DNA of 64,000 nt, taken from Ilex aquifolium. Taxonomy: Eukaryota > Streptophyta > Magnoliopsida > Aquifoliales > Aquifoliaceae. The notes below the pieces were generated by a model. The model saw only the letters and a program-made list of their open reading frames with translations, was not told the origin of the DNA and did no database searches. Of the stretch, positions 10,637 to 23,119 are shown piece by piece. The position numbers and the translations under genes were made by a program. Position 1 is the stretch's first letter; each line of letters starts with the position of its first letter. The DNA lies in assembly GCA_951799425.1 (NCBI GenBank), contig OX637393.1, positions 22,981,744-23,045,743 on the forward strand. The letters run 5' to 3'.

Positions 10637-13600
10637 TCAAGGCACATATTCTGGTTCCATTAACTGAATGGAATCTACATTTTGAACAAATCCATCATGA
10701 TATGACTTAAGTCTTTGACCATTTACTTTGAAAACACTTATAGTTAATGGATTGTTAATCTCAATTGTCCCATGTTCAAAAAATTGTTTAATAATATAGG
10801 GGCCTAGCCATCTTGATCTCAAATTTTCAAGAAATAGGCAGAGCCTTAAATTATATAACAGGACTTTTTGAGAGGGTACAAAGGACTTCTGCACAATATT
10901 CTTATCATGAAAAATTTTCATTCTGGATTTGACAATTTTTGCATTTTCATATGCTTCATTTCTCAGTTCTTCCAGTTCATTTATTTGAAGTTTGCGAGAT
11001 GCATGTGCTTTGTCAATATCAAAATTCATCATTTTGATTGCTCAGTATGCTCAATGTTTCAATTCAACAGACAAGTGACATGTTTTACCATAAACTAGCT
11101 AATAAAAAGACATTCCCAAAATAGTTTTGTATGTAGTAAGGTAAGCCCAAAGCAGATCAGTCAGTCTTAAAGACCAATCTTTGTGATCTGGATTGACTGT
11201 TTTCTCCAAAATATATTTTATCTCACTATTGGCCAATTCAACTTATCCACTTGTCTAGGGATGATAAGGGACATATATTTTATGGGAAATCAAATACTTT
11301 TTCATTAGGTTTTCAAAAACTTTATTACAAAAATATTTTCCCCCATCACTTATAATGGCTCGAGAAATTCCAAATCTAGACAAAATATTTTCTTTTAAAA
11401 ACCTGATCACTGTACGGTGATCATTGTTCCGACAAGGAATTGTCTCTACCCATTTGAAAACATACTCAGCGACAACCAAAATGTATAGATGTCCAAAGTA
11501 TGGAGAAAATGGTCCCATAAAATGGATGCCTCAACAATCGAAAATTTCAATAACCAAAATAGGGTTCAATGGCATCATGTTTCTTTTTGAAAAATTTTCC
11601 ATTCTTTGATATTTGCCATAATTTAGACAAAAGACATGTACATCTTTAAAAAGGGTGGGCCAGTAAAATCCACATTACAAAATTTTAGCAACGATTTTCT
11701 TTGAAAAAACCTCTACAAGCTTTAGTATGGCAAAATAAAATGACCTGACCTATTTCATGATTGGGTACACAACGTCTTCTTATCTAATCTTTGTAATACT
11801 TAAACACATAGGGATCTTCTCAAAAGAAATTATGTATCTCTCTTAAAAATTTCTTCTTGTCGGTCCAAGTATAATGAAAAGGAATAGTACATGTGATTAA
11901 ATAATTGGCTATATCAGCAAACCATAATATTTCTGTAATTGCAAACAATTGCTCATCTGGATAACTTTCTTTGATTGATATTGACTCTTCGTTTGTATCA
12001 TAATTCAGCTTTGATAAATGATCAACTACCACATTTTTAACTCCTTTCTTGTCTTTGATGATAAGATCAAATTTCTGAAGCAGCAGTATCCATCGTAGGA
12101 GACGTGGTCTAACATCCTTCTTGGTAAGCAAATATTTTAAGGCTATATGATCAATAAACACAAAAATTGAGGATCCAAATAAATATGATCAAAATTTATC
12201 TAAATTAAATACTACAACAACCAATTCTTTTTCTGTGGTAGAATAATTCATCTGTTCATCATTCAGAGTTTTGCTTGCAAAGTAAATCACATAGGGTCTT
12301 TTATCTTTCCTCTAACCTAAAACAACTCCTACTACATAGTCACTAGCATCACACATTAATTCAAAATGTAAAGACCACTCAGGGGATTGCATAATTGGTG
12401 CAGAAATAAGCATGCTTTTGAGTTTATTAAATGCTGATTGACATGCATCATTCCATTCAAATGAGACATCCTGACATAGAAGGTTACACATAGGTCTAGA
12501 AATCAAACTAAAATGTTTAATAAATCTTCTATAGAATCCTGCATGACCTAGAAATGATCGAATATCTTTTAGAGTCAGTCTTATAGAGATGGAGATTGGC
12601 TATTAAATCAATTTTTGACCTGTCAACTTCAAATCCCTCTGCAAAAACTACGTGTCCTAAAACAATGCCCTATGTGACCATGAAATAATGCTTTTTCCAA
12701 TTCAAAATAAGATTTGTTTCCTCACATCGAGTAAGGAATTTTTCAAGATTTTATAAACATAACTCAAATAAATCTCTATACACAGAAAAATCATCCATAA
12801 AAACTTCAAAAAATTGCTCTACCATATCACTAAAAATACTTAACATACAACGTTGAAAAGTGGCTCGAGGATTACACAATCCAAATGACATTCTTTTATA
12901 AGAAAAAATGCCAAATAGACATGTAAAAGTAGTTTTCTCTTGGTCATCAATTGCTATCTCAATTTGGTTACAACCGAAGTATCCATCTAAAAAATAATAA
13001 TATGTATGTCCGACTATTCTTTCCAAAACTTGGTTTAGGAAAGACAGGGGAAAATGATCTTTTCTTGTGAGAGAATTCAACTTCCGATAGTTAATACACA
13101 TACGCCAACTAGTGACTGTATGCATAGGGACTAATTCATTTTCTTGGTTTCTCACTACCGTGATTCCATAATTTTTAGGTACTACTTGTATAGGGTTGAC
13201 CCATTTACTATAAGATATAGGATATATAATATCAGCGTCTAATAGTTTAAGTACTTCAACCTGAACTATCTGTTTCAAATGTGGATTTCACCTTCTTTGC
13301 GGCTGTCGGGATGGTTTAGAGTCTTCTTTCAAGTATATACAATGGGTACAGATAAGAGGACTTACTACCTTTATATTTGCTACCGTCCAACTGATTGCAC
13401 TTTGATGATTTTTTTATAACTTTTATCAATTGCTTTTCTTGGACTTCTGATAATTTTGAAGATATTATCAATGGATGAGTTTCATCCTCTCTTAAGAAGA
13501 CATATTTCAAGTCAGCCGGAATAGGTTTGAACTCAGGTTTAGGGACTACAACACTAGACTCTATAGACTTGGTACCAAAAGGCAACAACTCTTTAAAATT

Positions 13601-14300
13601 TGGAATCCATGTTTCAATAGTCGACATATCTACAAACTCAATATTATTTGCAGACTTTAATGCATGTGACTCTTTTTTTGTACAAGCACTTTCCAACAGA
13701 TTTTGAGTTAATGACTCAATGCAATTTACTTCATGCAATTATTCTTCTTCTCTAGGCTGCTTAGCAATATCGAACACATTTAATACCAATGTCATATTCC
13801 CAAATGAAAGTTTCATAATTTCATTCCTATAATTAATCAATGCATTTGATGTAGTTAGGAATGGTCGCTCTAAAATAACAAAAATTTGTGTAGAAACATG
13901 CAAGACTGGTTGTGTATCTAAGATAATAAAATCCACTGGAAAATAAAACTTATCAACTTGAATAAGTACATCCTCCATAGCTCCACGTGGAATTTTCACA
14001 GAACAATCTATCAACTATAATGTGACATTAGTGGGTTTTAATTCACCCAGTCCTAACTACTCATAGATAAAATATGAAAGCAAATTAACACTTGCTCCAA
14101 GATCAAGCAAGGCTTGCTCAATCCTGGAGTTTCTGATTATGCAAGAGACTGTAGGACTCCCAGGATCTTTGTACTTTAGAGGGGTCTTGTGCTAAACGAT
14201 AGACTAGCCAGTTCAGTCAAAAATACTCTTTTCTGTACATTGATCATTCTCTTTAATGTGCAGAGGTCTTTCAAAAACTTGGCATAGGATGGTACTTGCT
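10637..14300 (-). pseudogene. pol: B0 pol region (protease, RT, RNase H, integrase)
   Basis: Minus strand. Protease lies around 13740-14100 (aspartic-protease flank; I..IPVILGRPFL-like motif). RT is around 12750-13320, with SYSKWVNPIQVVPK, RMCINYRKLNSLTRKDHF, the FMDDFSVY catalytic motif and a YFLDGYFG motif. RNase H (ELMCDASDYVVGVVLG) lies around 11950-12480. Integrase around 10637-11760 has the ISDGG core motif and the C-terminal [18 protein letters not shown] segment. The FMDDFSV form and PBS type place it in the Athila lineage. It is broken in many places. Confidence 0.87.
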
Positions 14301-16022
14301 TGATTGCATCCAACAGGGGGATGTTAATCTTTACTTGCTTAAATAACTAAAAGATTTCAGCATGATTGTTCAATGGTTGAGGTTTCTTTATTCTTTGAGG
14401 AAAAGGTAAATGAACAGGACTTATTTTTTCTCTTTCCTGTGGCAACTCTGTTCCCTTTTTAACCAAAAGGTTCAGGCTCAATTGGTTTATTAACAGGGAT
14501 TAACTCAGTTATGGCCTCTAGGGTTTTGGCTTTAATGGTCTTTTCAATCACCTTACCACTTCTCAGTGTGGTGATTACTTGTACTTGAGTAGGGAAAGGT
14601 TCGAAAGACACGACATTAGCCTGGTTTTGACCATGTGGAGATTTAGGTTGAGATGAGAATTTTTCCTTCTCTGTTGTGCTCAAAGACTGGGTCAATTTGG
14701 CTAGTTGACTCTTGATATCCTCAATATTTTGTGAAGTTTGAGTCTTGAAATCATTGAATGCCTGAGTAGATTGAGTATTAAAACTCATTTGAATTTGAAT
14801 GAACTAGTTCATGATGTCCTCTAAACTCCTCTTATGTGGGGGTTGATAAGGCTGATATGACTGCTGAGTGTGGGATTGTGGTGAAGGTGGACCTGACGGC
14901 TGACTCATAGGCTGTGTTTTTCCAACTGAAATTTGGGTAATTTCGCCACCCTAGGTTATATAGGTTTTAGAATAGGGATTGTAATAAGGCTTGTTAAAAT
15001 TTGAAATGGCATTGGTTTATTCCATCAAGACCTCTTTGAATGTTGGAATGTAGGACATTCCCTCGTGGGATGTCCTGATAAAGCACAGATTCCACACAAT
15101 TGATCAATGGGTGACACAATAAAAACTTCCTTGACTTTTTTCATCTCTAGAGCTTCAAGTTTTTGAGACAAAGTAGCCATTTTGGCCCTTAGGTCATCAT
15201 CCTCTTTTAACACATATTTCCCTCATTGGGATGAATATAGCTTTGTTTCAACAATATTTTTCGAGGTTGAGTCCCACATTTGGGAACTCTCAGAAATGTT
15301 ATCGAAAAACTCAAATGCCTCATCGGAACTCTTACCCATGAATTCTCCCTGAGTCATCATTTCAACAAATTGACACATTATAGACGGGAGGGATAGTAAA
15401 AAAAATCAACTAAAGTCCAACTTTCAAATGCATGATGTGGGCAAGCTTGGAAAAGATCCTTAAATCTCTCCCCGCTTTGATAGAAAGTTTCTCATTCTTT
15501 TACAATAAAATTCATGATTTGACGCCTCAATGTATTAGTGTGGTGCATAGGAAAAAACTTTTTGAAAAATTTAGTTTGCAAAACTTGCCAGCTTGGAATG
15601 GATTGAGCTTTCAAAGAATTTAGCCACTGTTTAGCTTTATCCTTTAAAGAGAAAGGAAAAAGTTTCAACCGAGCCATTTCAAAATTATCTTGCAATGCAC
15701 CACATACTTCCTCGAATTATTTCATATGCAAGTAGGGGTTTTCAGACTCAAGACCATGAAACTATGGTAGAAGATGTATTCTCCCTACTTTATTGTTAAA
15801 ATTTGGAGCATTAGTGGGAAAAGCAAAATAAGAAGGGACACTAGTGCGCGTGGGATGCAAATATTCTCTTAAAGGTTTGACATTCTAATCTATCTCTTGT
15901 TCCATTTGATTATTATTGGCCATTCTTAACTCAAAAGAGTCTGATGATGCTTATGATAATGAAGATGACGAAGATGAAGGACTAGACTGATTTATAGACC
16001 CTACTGATGACTTAACAGACAT
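14300..16022 (-). pseudogene. gag: B0 gag region
   Basis: The start at 16022 (MSVKSS..) corresponds to the gag start of B1. The capsid-like part is recognised by MARLKLFPFSLKDKAKQWL and by the downstream KFFPMHHTNTLRRQIMNF segment. The zinc knuckle CGICALSGHPTREC (CX2CX4HX4C) lies around 15060-15110. A Gln/Ser-rich linker (about 14460-14790) precedes protease. The gag packages element RNA. It is broken in many places. Confidence 0.85.
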
Positions 16023-16105
16023 AACCAATCAAAATAAAGCGAACAATATATACACACATAATACAAACTAGACAAGTTTCTTGTTCGTTTTGAAATCATC
16101 GTAAT

Positions 16106-16123
16106 TCCCTGGCAGCAGCGCCA
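16106..16123 (-). other. Primer binding site of B0 (tRNA-Asp type)
   Basis: The minus strand reads TGGCGCTGCTGCCAGGGA, close to TGGCGCCGTTGCCGGGGA, which is complementary to the tRNA-Asp 3' end and is the usual Athila primer. It lies 7 nt from the LTR start at 16131. Confidence 0.75.
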
Positions 16124-16130
16124 AAAAACT

Positions 16131-17650
16131 TGATCTGACCTGAATCAAATCATACACTCAAGTATAAGTGGTCAAATTGTAATATTTCTCGGTTTAAGTC
16201 TTAGGTTGAACACACAGGGAGCAATTGTTGATACTCAAAATAGAAAAATGTAAAATTGTCGTGTATGTAGTGTGCAATGGAAAAGCTTGTGGTGTAAGCT
16301 TAGATTTTTCAAATAAACACTTAACTAAAACTTTGGATAACAATGATAAAAGGTACTCTTCAGTTCGGGGATCCAACATGCATTCTATTGTTTGTTTATA
16401 AAAATGCCACCTTATAACAATTAACTCTCATTTTACTAGAAAGTTAACCAGTAGGTTTGATGTATAACTGAACAATATTATAGCAACTGGTTAGGTTAGC
16501 CGGAAGGTCTATGACCCATGCAACAACCAATAACCTTAGTAAACCTGAAGGTGAACTATTCAAAAGGTTTATTCTAGCTATTCAATCGGCAGATTGGTAA
16601 TTCAATGAAGACAGAGTTCCGTTTTATGCATTGAATCAAAAGGATTGGCTATGGAGAGATTTAACCCGTCTATAACCAATTTCCTGACTGTTACATAAAG
16701 CCCAACTACGTGCATCACTGTATCATGCATGAAGTACGTAATAATTATAGATAGAATGGTATATAGCATTAAACTTTGCTTGGTGTTTATAATCATGAGC
16801 ATATTATCATAATAACTATTGATCAATTAAGAGAGGTATAAACATTAACGCATAAATAAAACATCGGCATTTCCATAACTCAAATAGTATTACACATGCA
16901 TTCACCCTTTACCGAAGAGTATAAACGGATTACTCACGCCTCATTACTATAGACGAGCAAGAAGAATGAGGTAATCCCATTAGAACCGAAAACAAAATAC
17001 AACAACGTCCTTTCCCAAGGAATTGCTGAAACAAAACCACTCTTATTACCAGCTAGGGCACAAAAGTGGGAGAGGTTCAACCCTCCAAGTAGAAAGGATA
17101 AACATAAATATACAAGTAGAGAAAATTCTGGCTGAGAAGTGATTAGAGCAGGGCTTTGCTCGTTTTTTGACTGAAACACTCCCTAAAGCCTTTCTTTCTC
17201 TCTTTCCTTCCATCATTTCTCTCTTTTCTTGCACTAAACTAAACTCTGACGAATCTCCTTGAAAAATGGCTAAAAGGGGCTATTTATAGGCACCAGAAGG
17301 AGGGGGTAAGGCGGTAGACACCCAAGCTAACCAATAGAAGGTTTTTGTTGCTCAAATGGACCAATGGGATAAGAGAGAAGTGAGGCAGTTTAAGCACCAT
17401 CCGAATGCCATCACAACCGTCCAGACGGTGGGGATTCTTTGGATTTCATGCTTGGCAGTCACCCTAGTTTGACTCTTTCACTTCTTAATTACACTTGCCT
17501 CCCTTGCGCAATTCAGCCTCTGCACTTTGATCCTCTCAAACTTCCATATTTATGCTTGAAACCCTACAAAATATACAAATTACACATTAACCCAAATACT
17601 TTATAAATTAATCACTTTAACCTAATTTACGCACACAATTAACCCTAAAC
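16131..17650 (-). mobile_element. B0 5' LTR (outer end missing)
   Basis: Begins TGATCTGACCTG at the inner edge. It shows the family's R/U5 block (TAAGTGGTCAAATTGTAAT, TTAACCGGTAGG-like blocks), a minus-strand TATA box TATAAATA at 17281-17288, a CCAAT-rich stretch, and a pair of CCGTCCGGACGG-derived palindromes near 17390-17435. The last few dozen bases expected at the outer end (..GGGTTAATCA) are not present. Confidence 0.9.
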
Positions 17651-17711
17651 CCTATGTTTTGTGTTTTTCAAAACATAGGTTGAGCCATTAACAAACCTCG
17701 CTTGAGCAAAA
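17651..17711. other. Short unassigned segment with a perfect hairpin
   Basis: Lies between B0 and C1. The arms CCTATGTTTTG (17651-17661) and CAAAACATAGG (17669-17679) pair perfectly over 11 bp around a 7-nt loop. The last five bases, CAAAA (17707-17711), are the candidate left target duplication of C1; its partner lies outside the window. Confidence 0.5.
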
Positions 17712-18023
17712 TGTAATGACCCAAAATCCGGGGGGTCATTTCTCAACCCGTTGATCACCTATCAACCTGCGGAAATACCCGTGTATGCCACACAACCTGA
17801 CACCACGTCATCACACGACCATTTCAAGGTCCTATATGAATCAATTTGTCCTTAGTATTTCACCAATTACATTCTTTAAACAAGAAGGTTCAAGAGGTGA
17901 AAGCTTGGCAAGGTTACATTTCAAATTCCAGCTTTTGTGAAGAGATATCGGTACCTTGTGTACTTTGTACCAGTACCTGAGCCTACTATTTGCGAAGTAC
18001 CGGTACTTGAGTGACTGGGTACT
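17712..18023 (-). mobile_element. C1 3' LTR, first block
   Basis: Starts TGTAATGACCCAAAATCCGG, the LTR 3' end shared with the other Tekay-like LTRs (GGTCATTTCTCAACCCGTTGATCACC block). Decayed GTACCGGTAC palindromes run from about 17950 to the B1 insertion point. The last five bases GGTAC are the left target duplication of B1. Confidence 0.85.
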
Positions 18024-19540
18024 GATTAACCCTAAATAATGCGTTAATGAATTAGGTTATAAGGTTAAGTGTTTGCATAAATTAGGTTAAAATAACTAAG
18101 TTATGCAAAATTAGGGTTAATGCGAAAGTTTGGAATTTTGTAGGGTTTTGTGCGGAAATACGGAAATACCGGGGGGATAAAGCGTACAAGTATAATAAGG
18201 AAGGGGAGGCAACAATAAATACCACACCAATACATCAAAGCAAGGAGGTTGCCTATATGCAAGATCCAGAGAAAAGCCACCGTCCGGACGGTGGTGGCGG
18301 CGGCGTCCGGACGGTGCTTAAACCGCCTCAAGTCCTCCTTTCTCCCCATTGGTCCAATTATGCAACAAAGTCCTCCTATTGGCAAGAAAGAAGTCTGTTG
18401 CCTTAAAGGTTCCCTCCAGTGCCTATAAATAGGCTACTTCAGCTTCATTTTCAGGAGATTCGACCAGAGCTCAGTCTAAACAGTGAGGAAGAGAGAAAGA
18501 GAGAAACAGTGGAGCGAGGCCCTTCTAGAATCACTTTCTAGCCATATTTCTTCTACTTCTACATTTTTGTTACTCTTTTTTACTTGGAAGGTTGAACCTC
18601 TCCCACTTTTGTGCCCTAACCGGTAATAAGGGTGGCAGTGTTTTAGCTATTCCTCGGGGAAGGAGTTGTTTTGTATTTTGTTTCGATTGTAATGAGATTA
18701 TTTCATTCCTTTTGCTCGTCTAAATGTGGCATGAGTAGTCGTTTATACTCTTAGGTGAAGGGTGAACACGTGTGTAATATTATTTATGTTATGAAAATGC
18801 CGATGTTTTACTTATGCTTTAATGTTTATACCTCCCTTACTTGATGGATGGTTATATTTATAATATGCTCATGGTTATGAACACCGAGGGGTACTTAATG
18901 CTATATACCATACTATTTATACTTATTACGTACTTCATGAATGATACGGTGATGTACATAGTTGGGCTTTATGTAATAGTTGGGAGATTGGTTGTAGACG
19001 GGTTAAATCTTGCATAGCCAATGTTTTTGATTCAATGCATAAACCGAAACTCTGTAGTCAGTAAATCAATAACCTGCCGATTGAATAACTTAAGTAAAAC
19101 TTCTGAATGGCTTGCCTTCTAGTTTACTAGGGTTATTTGATTAATGCATGGTACAAACACCTTTTGGCTAACCTAATCAGTTGCTGTGTTATGGTTCAAT
19201 ATACATCAAACCTACCGGTTGACTTTCCAGTAAAATGAGAGTTAATTGTTGTAAGGTGACATTTCTAATAACTAAAATAATATAATGCGTGTTGGATCCC
19301 CGAACTAAAGAGTACCCTTTTTCATTATTGTCTTTCCAAGTTTTAATTAAGTATTTATTTGATTGTTCTAAGCTCACTCCACAAGCTATTCCATTGCACT
19401 TTATGTCCATGACAATTTCACCATTTCTGTTTTGAATCCAGATAGTTAGCTCCCTGTCGGTTCGACCTCGGATTTAAACCGAGAAATATTATAATTTGAC
19501 CGCTTATACTTGGGTGTATGACATAAATCAGGTCAGATCA
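18024..19540 (+). mobile_element. B1 5' LTR
   Basis: 1517 bp, TGATTAACCC...GGTCAGATCA, with its partner at 35574-37003. It is a close relative of the B0 LTR in the opposite orientation. It holds the palindrome pair, CCAAT motifs (TTGGTCCAATTATG) and a TATA box, then the long R/U5 block ending in the primer site. Confidence 0.93.
18277..18432 (+). promoter_or_regulatory. B1 LTR promoter: palindrome pair, CCAAT, TATA
   Basis: A perfect palindrome CCACCGTCCGGACGGTGG (18277-18294) and a second, GGCGTCCGGACGGTGC (18302-18317), are separated by a GGTGGCGGC-like spacer. About 105 bp further is TATAAATAG (18424-18432), with ATTGGTCCAAT-type CCAAT sequence between. The 3' LTR has one palindrome and the same TATA (35953). 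Promoter activity is inferred from motif order. Confidence 0.7.
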
Positions 19541-19547
19541 AGCTTTT

Positions 19548-19565
19548 TTGCACCATTGCCAGGGA
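19548..19565 (+). other. Primer binding site of B1 (tRNA-Asp type)
   Basis: TTGCACCATTGCCAGGGA lies 7 nt after the LTR end. It resembles the tRNA-Asp complement with a few mismatches, mostly G-to-A as expected from decay of methylated CpG. Confidence 0.68.
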
Positions 19566-20911
19566 GTTACGGTGATTTCAAAACGAACAGGGAAGTTGTC
19601 CAATTTGTATTATATGTATATTCACTGTTTGTTGTATTTGCATTGTTTATGTCTGTTAAGTCATCAGTAGGATTTGTAAACTAGTCTAATCCTTCATCTC
19701 TGTCATCCTCATCATCACAAGCATCATTTGAGTTAAGCATGACTCATAATAATCAACAGGAACAAGAGGTACTTTAGAATGTCCGACATTTAAGAGAATA
19801 TTTGCATCCCACACGCACTAGTGTCCCTTTATGTTTTACTTTTCCCACTAATGCTCCAAATTTCAACATTAAGGCAAGGACAATACAACTTTTGCCATAG
19901 TTTCATGGTCTAGAGTCTGAAAACCCGTATTTGCATATGAAAGAATTTGAAGAAGTATGTGGTGCTTTACAAGATAATTCTGAAATAGCCCGGTTGAAAC
20001 TTTTTCCTTTCTCTTTGAAGGATAAGGCTAAAAAATGGCTAAATTCTTTAAAAGCTCAGTCTATTATAAGTTGGCAAGTTTTGCAAACTGATTTTTTCAA
20101 TTTTTTTTTCCTATGCATCGCACTAATGCATTGAGACGTCAAATAATGAATTTTTCTGTAAAAGAAGGAGAAACTTTTTATCAATGTTGGGAGAGATTTA
20201 AGGATCTTCTCCAAGCTTGCCCACATCATGCATTTGAAAGTTGGACTCTAGTAGGTTTCTTCTATGATGCCCTCCCATCTGCATTGCGTCAGTTTGTTGA
20301 AATGATAGCCCAAGGGGAATTCATGAGTAGAAGTCCTGAGGAGGCATTCGAGTTTTTTGACACCATTTCTGAGAGTTCCCAAATGTGGGACTCGGCCTTA
20401 CCAAACATTGTTGAAACCAAGCCATCTACATCCCAAGGAGGGAAGTATGTGTTAAAAGAAGATGATGACCTAAAGGCCAGGATGGCTACCTTGTCCCGAA
20501 AGCTTGAAGCCTTAGAAATGAAAAAAATCAAGTGTCTGTAGTGTCTTCCACTGAGCAGTCATGTGGAATCTGTGCATTTTCAGGACATCCTAACATTCAA
20601 AGAGGTCTTGGTGGAACAAACCAATGCCATTTCAAACTTTAACAAACCTTATTCCAACCACTATTCTGACAACTATAACCCAGGGTGGTGGAATCGCCCG
20701 AATTTTAGTTGGAAAAACACACAACCTATGAGTCAGCCACCAGGTCCACCTTCACCACAACCATAGACTCAGCAGCCTTATCAACCCCCATATAAGAGGA
20801 GCTTAGAGGACACCATGAACCAGTTCATTCAGAGTCAAATGAGTTTCAATACTTAGACCACCCATGCCTTTAATGATTTCAAAGCTCAAACTTCACAGAA
20901 TATTGAGGATA

Positions 20912-22667
20912 TGTTTGAGTTATTTTGTCGTTCCTAATCTCCGAATATGAACCCTCAATGTGTGTATGGGTTTTGTGTGTGGGTGAGTGTCACTCTCACT
21001 CTGGTTCGACGCAAGAAATGGGAAAACAGGTGTGTGAATGAAATGTGTGTATGTGAACAAAAGTGCTCCCCAAGCGCAGAGATACTTTCGAGTGTCGTGT
21101 TTTAATTGGAATTCGTATTCCAAGGTCGTCTCCTCAGGGAAGGAAGGTGAATTGTTTTGAAGGTGATTTTGGTGAAAAAGGAAAAGTGTAAAAATCTTTG
21201 ATGTTTGAGTTTTAGTGAATTGTGTTTTTGATGAAAATAAAATGGCAACAAGTGTTGGCTAATCCAAAGAGGTCATTCCAATGGGAATGCCAAATCAACT
21301 CAAGACGTTTTTCCAATGGTGCCTAGACGTTCGATTGATTCGTTGGAAGCGCGGGACTAAAATGGAGGTGAGGATTCAAGCATACCTCGTGACAAGTTTA
21401 CGGTGTATCAAGAACTCACAACCATGTCCACACTCAACCTAGTCAAACCAAACCGTCGTACACTACGAGGAGGAATGAAAAAGAGTTGATTTAGCATACC
21501 TAAGAGGAATTCTCCCTTGGATTAGCCAACTTAAAGCTTAGCTATTCATATTTAATGCAAGAACATAAATGAAGTAAAGAGACATTGTGAAGAAATGAAG
21601 ATTGAAACTTAAATTAATGCAAGAAAAGTTAAACTATGAAGTAGTGCATTGAATACCCATATTAAAAGCTTGAAATGAAGAGAACTCAATACAACAATGG
21701 TAGAATCTAAATGGTGTATTTAAACTTGCAATGTACTTGAAATAAATGACATTAAAGACAATAAATGAAGCTTACAAGAGTATTCAAGAAGATTACAAGT
21801 GAAAATGGGTAAAGGAATGCAAAAATCTAAGCTTTCTTTCTCTAAAACTATGTCTTCCTCCTCGAGTTTCTCTCTCTCTCTCTCTCTCTATATATCTTTA
21901 CAATGCTGCCTAATGTGAAGTGAATTCCTGTATTTTTGTCCATGGAGGTGTACCTGGTGTGTGACAAGCTTCCCATCAAAGGGGGGCTGAATTGATGGCT
22001 TGTGCAGGCTAAGACAAGCCTAGCTAGCAACTCTCCTAGCTTGCCTCTTCTCTCTCTTCCTCATTAATGCTTGAGCCTCCAAATTCCAACTTGAAGTGAA
22101 GGGAGGCTTGTATGTGCGTAAGAGATGTCAAGGGACAAGTGGGAGAAGCATAGGTGGGATCCCGAAGTGGCAGAGCTTGAGTTGCAGGCTGTCTGGGATT
22201 TCAGGGCAAAACTTTCCGGAAGGTCGATATAAACCTTCCAGAAGGTTTGTGCAGAAACTATTAAAACAGCAGTCCAGATAGCAAAACCTTCCGGAAGGTC
22301 GATGCAAACCTTCGGTAAGGTTCATTCCAGTAGACAAAACCTTCCGGAAGGTTTTGGCAGTGAATAGGCAGACCAAGTGCAAACCTTCCGGAAGGTTTAT
22401 GGCTAAACCTTCTGGAAGGTTTTCATCTAATTTGCATTTTTCTTGGTTTCTTCACCTTCCAATCCATCTTTTAAGCTATCCCCTCATCTTCATTGACTTC
22501 AAACACTTCAATGGGGGCCAAACTCAAACCATTTGCAATTCTTCACCTACATTGACACAAGATTTCATTAAAACATAGTTTAACAACATTTATCCCCAAT
22601 TTCACAACAAAAACAAGTATAAAAGGACATAACCACATATAATATATGCAATATTTTGCGCTAATCA
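20912..22667 (-). mobile_element. Athila-type solo LTR (A-related) inserted in B1 gag
   Basis: 1756 bp, TGTTTGAG...GCTAATCA, flanked by perfect GGATA (20907-20911 and 22668-22672). It is related to the composite A LTRs through shared blocks such as AAGTGCTCCCCAAGCGCA and TATTCCAAGGTCGT, and has the same orientation sense. It is clearly a different subfamily. No internal sequence remains. A TC-repeat lies at about 21866-21888. Confidence 0.92.
22214..22422. repeat. CCTTCCGGAAGG palindrome cluster in solo LTR
   Basis: Six or more copies of AACCTTCCGGAAGGTT or close variants (around 22214, 22236, 22286, 22308, 22340, 22382, 22406), about 250-450 bp from the LTR 5' end. The composite A LTR carries CTACCGGTAG palindromes in the same slot. 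Confidence 0.85.
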
Positions 22668-23119
22668 GGATATCAAGAATCTTTTATCCAAATTGACCCA
22701 GTCTTAGAGTATATCAGAGAAGGAAAAATTCTCATCTCAACCTAAACCCCCACAGGGTCAAAACCAGGCTAATGTTGTGTCTTCTGAAACTTCTCGGAGT
22801 CAAGTGCAAGCAATTACTACACTGAGAAGTGGTAAGGTGATTGAAAAAAATATTAAAGCTAAAACTCTTGAGCCCATAGCTGAGTCAATCCCAGTATATG
22901 AACCAATTGAGCTTGAACCTCTGATTGAAAAGGAACCAGAACCGCCAAATGAAAAAGAACATTCAAGTTCTGTTCCGTTACCTTTTCATCAAAGAGTCAA
23001 GAAACCTCAATATCTGAACAATCATGTTGAAATCATTGAGTTGTTTAAGCAAGTAAAGATTAACATCCCCCTGTTGGATGCAATCAAATAAGTCCCATCC
23101 TATGCCAAGTTTTTAAAAG

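Larger units (their letters stand above)
3850..17650 (-). mobile_element. Element B0: old Athila-type Ty3/gypsy element
   Basis: Parts in minus-strand order: 5' LTR (16131-17650), Asp-type primer site, gag (from 16022), protease, reverse transcriptase, RNase H, integrase (to about 10637), a short conserved coding stretch, an internal palindrome site, env-slot ORF (to about 5950), a long noncoding 3' spacer and a partial 3' LTR. A 2.48-kb solo LTR is inserted at 7140-9619. Both outer ends are shortened. LTR divergence over the shared 0.3 kb is roughly 6-7% by eye, so the element is millions of years old under usual plant rates. It is broken in many places. Confidence 0.85.
19649..23091 (+). 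pseudogene. gag: B1 gag region (interrupted by a solo LTR)
   Basis: The start MSVKSS matches B0. The capsid-like part includes IARLKLFPFSLKDKAKKWL and TNALRRQIMNFSVKEGETFYQCWERFKDLLQACPHH read in segments. A SCGICAFSGHP knuckle lies near 20555-20600, followed by a Pro/Gln-rich linker and, after the inserted LTR, a Glu/Pro-rich stretch ending in LPFHQRVKKPQYL and VKINIPLLDAIK. A 1.76-kb solo LTR (20912-22667) with a GGATA duplication sits in the linker. It is broken in several places. Confidence 0.85.

Noticed and set aside
17651-17711. Helitron 3' end at the hairpin
   Set aside because: No CTRR terminus follows the hairpin and no matching 5' TC end or Rep/helicase is visible.
22354-22578. 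Frames with repeated KPSGRF words as a repeat protein
   Set aside because: They are translations of the CCTTCCGGAAGG palindromes inside a solo LTR and occur on both strands.
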